This document shows, one piece after another, positions 6,855 through 10,145 of a stretch of DNA of 10,145 nucleotides. Below the pieces are notes generated by a model, which did no database searches, was not told the DNA's origin, and worked only from the letters and a program-made list of their open reading frames with translations. The position numbers and the translations under genes are program-made. Numbering within the stretch: position 1 is the first letter of the stretch; every line of letters begins with the position of its first letter. Source of the stretch: Spirochaetota bacterium (lineage in GTDB: Bacteria > Spirochaetota > UBA4802 > UBA5550); NCBI GenBank assembly GCA_022704585.1, contig JAKJGD010000037.1:1-10145 (forward strand), read 5' to 3'.

Positions 6855-8423
6855 TTATCTCCGTATCTCCGATTTATCGCCTGTTGTACGCCACTCGCGA
6901 TCAATCAGGTCACGGTATTTGATCTTTTGCCGTTCGCCGGCCCATCCCCCCAGGGAAGCGTCGAGCAGCTCGTCGAACAGCTTTTCATGCATGATATTCA
7001 GCAGTGCCGCATACAGTGGTCCGGCGTTGATGGGGCCGGACAACTCCAGTAATTCGCCTATTATCCTTTTTTTGGGAATTTCCCCTTTGCAATACAGCCC
7101 TGTAAACGACTCAAGGTCAACAACCCTGGCGCCGGCAGGAGGCAGGCCCCGCTCATTCAGAATGGCAACATCCATGCCGTGGTTCCGGATATAATCCTCT
7201 GTCAATTGCCGGTACTGGAGAAACGACTTTCTCGTGAATTTTCCCTCGCGCTTCAGGCCGCCGCTGCTCCCGAGGATATAGCGGCAGTTCAGCCCCTCGA
7301 CCGTGGTAAAGCGGTCCTGGAAAAATGACGCGTAGCGATCCTGATAGGCCGTACCGCGGGCATAAATGCGGTAACCGGAAAATGAAAAATCCTGACCGGT
7401 GATCCCTATAGCGGAGAAGCCGCATGCGCGGCAGAGGCTGATCGCGTCTCCCGCCACGCTGCCGGTCGACGAGTCCACCGAGCCGATTGCGTCACCGTAC
7501 ACCTCGGCGGCAAGCTGTGCAAGGGGATGGGTATTGAGCGAGATGAATGCCCGACGCCGATTGAGCACGGACGGATACGACGAGATCGAGCAGACCACCG
7601 GGGCGTTTCCCGTATCGCACCGGATGAAATGCTCCTGCACATACGGCTGCGGGTCCACGGACATGACCAGGTCGGGGACGATCCCGCACCGGCACAGGAC
7701 GGGAAGGGCCGAATCCACGGCCACGATAAAGAACCGCTGCTGCGCGCTTCTCATCATGACGATATCATCCTCAAGGGAGGGGCCGGATACGGCAATGACC
7801 GCGGGATGGCCGGTGAAAGCCCCGAACAGGCTGCGCACGGGGCGCGCCCCCTCCAGGTGCCGGAGATTGCGTAAAATATTCGCCACGTAGCGGGGCCCGA
7901 ACGCCTCCCTGGTAGCCTTGTTCCCCGCTTTCAGGTGTATGAGCTTCTCGACCTCGTTCCTGATCCCGCCGTAATAATCTCCGAATGCCCGGACCGAGGC
8001 AGGGTGTTCCAGGACCGATATCCCCCTGATCCTGTCCATGTCGATCCTCGCAGAGAGAACGCCGGCAACATCAGCCGCTGATTTTCCCGCGAGGATCGTC
8101 ACGCGGGGAGATTCGGCAAGGAATGAGGTAAGGCCGTTCCGCCCGATCTCCTTCTCCAGACCCGGAACAATATCAATGATGATGACTTCGCTGTATCGGT
8201 CGAGCATCTCCCTGACAGGCAAAAGGTGATACCCGAGGCCGCAGCCAAGCACAACGAGCATGTCAAAGCGCGCAGGATCAAAGCGGCCGGAAAAATGGTC
8301 CGCTTCCCGCTCCGGACTGACCCTGCTGTGGAGGTACACTTCTCGCCCTCCCGAGCGCACAAGAATCGTATCGCTTCCCAGCCTTGTTTTTACAATCGAG
8401 TATGTAATATCATTTTCGTTCAT
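6855..8423 (-). CDS. DUF115 / MptE-like motility-associated protein
   Basis: A 522-residue protein of the DUF115 group (6-hydroxymethylpterin pyrophosphokinase MptE-like; the same domain as the motility accessory factor Maf proteins that glycosylate flagellin in Campylobacter and Helicobacter). An N-terminal Rossmann-like domain carries VVLGCGLGYH (57-66) and an IIIDIVP segment (81-87). The DUF115 core starts near residue 208 with the AVSGPSLE motif (211-218), then VAVDSAL (234-240), MSVDPQP (254-260), STGSVAGDAI (319-328) and GITGQDFSF (340-348), which fit the nucleotide-sugar-binding core of this group. The C-terminal 150 residues are helical and not recognised. There is no signal peptide, so it is cytoplasmic. 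Such genes are common in spirochaetes, where the role is likely glycosyl transfer to flagellar or surface proteins; this is inferred. AAGAAG lies shortly before the ATG. It shares a divergent spacer with feoAB. Confidence 0.88.
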   Translation of the reverse strand: MNENDITYSIVKTRLGSDTILVRSGGREVYLHSRVSPEREADHFSGRFDPARFDMLVVLGCGLGYHLLPVREMLDRYSEVIIIDIVPGLEKEIGRNGLTSFLAESPRVTILAGKSAADVAGVLSARIDMDRIRGISVLEHPASVRAFGDYYGGIRNEVEKLIHLKAGNKATREAFGPRYVANILRNLRHLEGARPVRSLFGAFTGHPAVIAVSGPSLEDDIVMMRSAQQRFFIVAVDSALPVLCRCGIVPDLVMSVDPQPYVQEHFIRCDTGNAPVVCSISSYPSVLNRRRAFISLNTHPLAQLAAEVYGDAIGSVDSSTGSVAGDAISLCRACGFSAIGITGQDFSFSGYRIYARGTAYQDRYASFFQDRFTTVEGLNCRYILGSSGGLKREGKFTRKSFLQYRQLTEDYIRNHGMDVAILNERGLPPAGARVVDLESFTGLYCKGEIPKKRIIGELLELSGPINAGPLYAALLNIMHEKLFDELLDASLGGWAGERQKIKYRDLIDREWRTTGDKSEIRR

Positions 8424-8570
8424 GTTTTCTTCTTATCATTTGACCGGCTATCACTATTATCGACAGTTCTCCGAGAAATAGTTATGCGGCATGAGGCCGT
8501 CACTTCCAGAGACACAATCGTTTTTTCTTTATCAGCATACGCTCAGATAATTAAAAAATATTCATAAATT

Positions 8571-8584
8571 TTAGCCTGTTCTAA
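8571..8584. promoter_or_regulatory. Upstream TTAG-N6-CTAA operator-like element
   Basis: TTAG (8571-8574), six bases, CTAA (8581-8584); the symmetry extends one more base on each side to TTTAG...CTAAA. Its centre is 19 bp upstream of the centre of a second element with the same arms and spacing. TTAG/CTAA arms also occur in operators of the DtxR/IdeR family. Identification of a regulator is inference. Confidence 0.45.
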
Positions 8585-8609
8585 ATAAATTAGTTGACAC
8601 TAACTTATT
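8584..8609. promoter_or_regulatory. 26-bp interrupted palindrome over the feo -35 box, probable metal-repressor operator
   Basis: The outer arms AATAA (8584-8588) and TTATT (8605-8609) and the inner arms TTAGT (8590-8594) and ACTAA (8599-8603) pair exactly, so 10 of 13 half-site positions are symmetrical. The core is TTAG-N6-CTAA, and the N6 (8594-8599) is exactly the -35 hexamer TTGACA. A repressor bound here would cover the promoter. By position (an iron-uptake gene) and half-site sequence, a DtxR/MntR/TroR-like regulator is more likely than Fur, whose box has a different pattern; this remains inference. Confidence 0.6.
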
Positions 8610-8622
8610 GGATGACTACATT
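8594..8622 (+). promoter_or_regulatory. Sigma-70 promoter of feoAB
   Basis: A perfect -35 TTGACA (8594-8599), a 17-base spacer and -10 TACATT (8617-8622, four of six consensus). Transcription would start near 8629, about 30 bases before the ATG at 8660. The -35 hexamer is embedded in the palindromic operator. Confidence 0.7.
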
Positions 8623-8648
8623 TATTTTGAATTTTTTCTTCTGTTATC

Positions 8649-8653
8649 AGGTG
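8649..8653 (+). promoter_or_regulatory. Ribosome binding site of feoAB
   Basis: AGGTG lies six bases before the ATG at 8660 and fixes the start of the fused gene. Confidence 0.6.
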
Positions 8654-8659
8654 TTATTA

Positions 8660-10145
8660 ATGAAATTGGCTGATCTGCAAAACGGACAGAAGGGAGTGAT
8701 CGCCAGGATACACGGCCGCGGTCCTTTCCGTAACCGCATCACCGAGATGGGATTTGTACGGGGAAAAACCGTTTCTGTAATAAAGAATGCCCCGCTGAAA
8801 GACCCTATCGAATACCGGCTTATGGGTTATAACGTATCCCTGAGGAGAAGCGAAGCCGCTCTTATTGATGTGGACCCCGTCGAAATGAACAATTGCGCCG
8901 CACCTGCTCCGCTCAGGGAGCGGCATGGGCCGGGCTACCGTCATCGGCACCGCGGCGGCTCCCTCCATGACGGTGCAGACTCTCATCCGCATGCACAATT
9001 CCGCGGACGCCGCAAACACGGTCTCGCGGAACGGACCATCAGGGTCGCCCTGGTCGGCAATCCGAACAGCGGCAAAACGACGCTTTTCAACAACGCCTCC
9101 GGCTCACGCGAGCATGTCGGGAACTACTGCGGCGTTACCATAAGCGCAAAGAAGGCCCGCTTCAACCACGATGGGCGCACGTTCCTCATAACGGACCTGC
9201 CGGGCACCTATTCTATTTCCGCATACACTCCGGAAGAGCTCTTCGTGCGCGACCACCTGCTCGATGAGCGTCCCGATGTCGTTATCAATGTTATCGATGC
9301 CTCCAACCTCGAGCGCAATTTGTACCTTACGACCCAGCTGATAGATATGGGACACACCGTCGTGATCGCGCTTACCATGAGCGACGAGATGATGAAGCGG
9401 GGCGATTCATTCAACCATACGATGCTCGGGAAAATGCTGGGTATACCGTTTGTTCCCACTGTCGGGCCGACGGGAGAGGGCATTGACGTCCTTTTCGATA
9501 CGGTCGCGGCAGTGCACGAGGGAAGGGACAGCACGGTAAGGCAGGTGACGATCAATTACGGTCCCGACATCGAGAGCGCACTATCAGCGCTGGAGAAGAG
9601 CATTGCGGAAGCAGGCGCCGGCATACTTCCCTTTTCCCCGCGATTCGCCGCCATCAAGCTTCTCGAAAAGGACCCCGACATTATCCGGCGCATGGCCGGG
9701 CTCCCGGGCGGCGCAGGTATAACGATCGGCGCGGACAGCCTAGTGCGGGAGCTCGAAATCGTCATGAAGGAAGACTGCCAGACACTGCTAAGCGACGCAC
9801 GGTACGGTTTTATCGCCGGGGCTCTCCGCGAGACGCTTCGTCCGGCATGGCAGCCCGCGTTCACCATGAGCGACCGGATTGACCGGTTCCTCACGCACCA
9901 GGTGTTCGGCTTCCCCATCTTCCTTTTTTTCATGTGGGCCACCTTCCAGCTTACGTTCACCCTGGGTCAGTACCCGATGGACTGGATAGAGTCCGGCGTC
10001 GTGTGGCTGTCCGGTTTCGTCAGTTCCGTCATGCCCGCCGGCCTGTTACGCGAGCTTATTACAGACGGCATTATTGCCGGAGTGGGCGGCGTCATCGTGT
10101 TTCTTCCAAACATTTTGATTCTGTTTTTCATGATATCCCTGATGG
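8660..10145 (+). CDS. feoAB: Fused FeoA-FeoB ferrous iron transporter (3' end outside window)
   Basis: Ferrous iron uptake GTPase/permease of the inner membrane, with the FeoA SH3-like domain fused in frame to the N-terminus of FeoB. I translated codon by codon from 8660 to the edge: 495 residues without a stop. Residues 1-75 are FeoA (ITEMGFVRGK motif). Residues 76-125 form a linker with seven histidines (89, 95, 97, 103, 109, 111, 120) and C79. The FeoB G domain follows: G1 GNPNSGKT 133-140, switch I VGNYCGVT 153-160, G3 DLPG 179-182, a G4-position TMSD 239-242 where NxxD is expected, and G5 near 268-274. A helical S domain leads to the first membrane helix at about 416-436. The last visible segment, DGIIAGVGGVIVFLPN, is the conserved FeoB gate region. 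Two nucleotide changes often seen in FeoB are noted as oddities in switch I and G4. A probable metal-dependent operator overlaps its promoter. Confidence 0.95.
   Translation, partial: MKLADLQNGQKGVIARIHGRGPFRNRITEMGFVRGKTVSVIKNAPLKDPIEYRLMGYNVSLRRSEAALIDVDPVEMNNCAAPAPLRERHGPGYRHRHRGGSLHDGADSHPHAQFRGRRKHGLAERTIRVALVGNPNSGKTTLFNNASGSREHVGNYCGVTISAKKARFNHDGRTFLITDLPGTYSISAYTPEELFVRDHLLDERPDVVINVIDASNLERNLYLTTQLIDMGHTVVIALTMSDEMMKRGDSFNHTMLGKMLGIPFVPTVGPTGEGIDVLFDTVAAVHEGRDSTVRQVTINYGPDIESALSALEKSIAEAGAGILPFSPRFAAIKLLEKDPDIIRRMAGLPGGAGITIGADSLVRELEIVMKEDCQTLLSDARYGFIAGALRETLRPAWQPAFTMSDRIDRFLTHQVFGFPIFLFFMWATFQLTFTLGQYPMDWIESGVVWLSGFVSSVMPAGLLRELITDGIIAGVGGVIVFLPNILILFFMISLM

Overview
The window is about 10 kb of moderately GC-rich bacterial DNA whose intergenic spacers are clearly more AT-rich than its genes. 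Several features suggest a Spirochaetota-like genome: a DUF115/MptE-like motility-associated protein next to a SPOR-domain protein, a DUF4080-type B12-binding radical SAM enzyme, and a fused FeoA-FeoB. This assignment is inferred from gene content only, and a deltaproteobacterium-like lineage cannot be excluded. Eight protein genes cover most of the sequence. I saw no rRNA, tRNA, CRISPR array or insertion sequence, and no gene-free stretch longer than 300 bases.

Left part (1-3711): the 3' portion of a B12-binding radical SAM/DUF4080 protein runs in from the left edge. A short spacer with a G/C-rich palindrome follows, then a TrmA/RlmC/RlmD-family RNA m5U methyltransferase. Converging on it from the other strand is an M28-family zinc aminopeptidase-like protein.

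Middle part (3712-5906): an AT-rich divergent spacer leads into two plus-strand genes. The first is a 134-residue protein that looks like the CesT/YbjN chaperone fold. The second is a 488-residue protein with two membrane segments that I cannot assign to a characterised family. The pair ends at a strong bidirectional hairpin terminator (5876-5906).

Right part (5914-10145): on the minus strand lie the DUF115/MptE-like protein and, downstream of it, a single-pass SPOR-domain protein that probably binds cell-wall glycan. Divergent from them is a large plus-strand gene for ferrous iron uptake. FeoA and FeoB are encoded in one reading frame, open from 8660 to the window edge and joined by a histidine-rich linker. 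Its promoter carries two TTAG-N6-CTAA elements 19 bp apart, and in the second the N6 is exactly the -35 hexamer. This suggests metal-dependent repression.

The genes form small separate units (RNA modification, peptidase, unknown membrane pair, envelope/motility pair, iron uptake) rather than one pathway. The points most worth a second look are the feo operator architecture, the His-rich FeoA-FeoB linker, and the uncharacterised chaperone-fold/membrane-protein pair.
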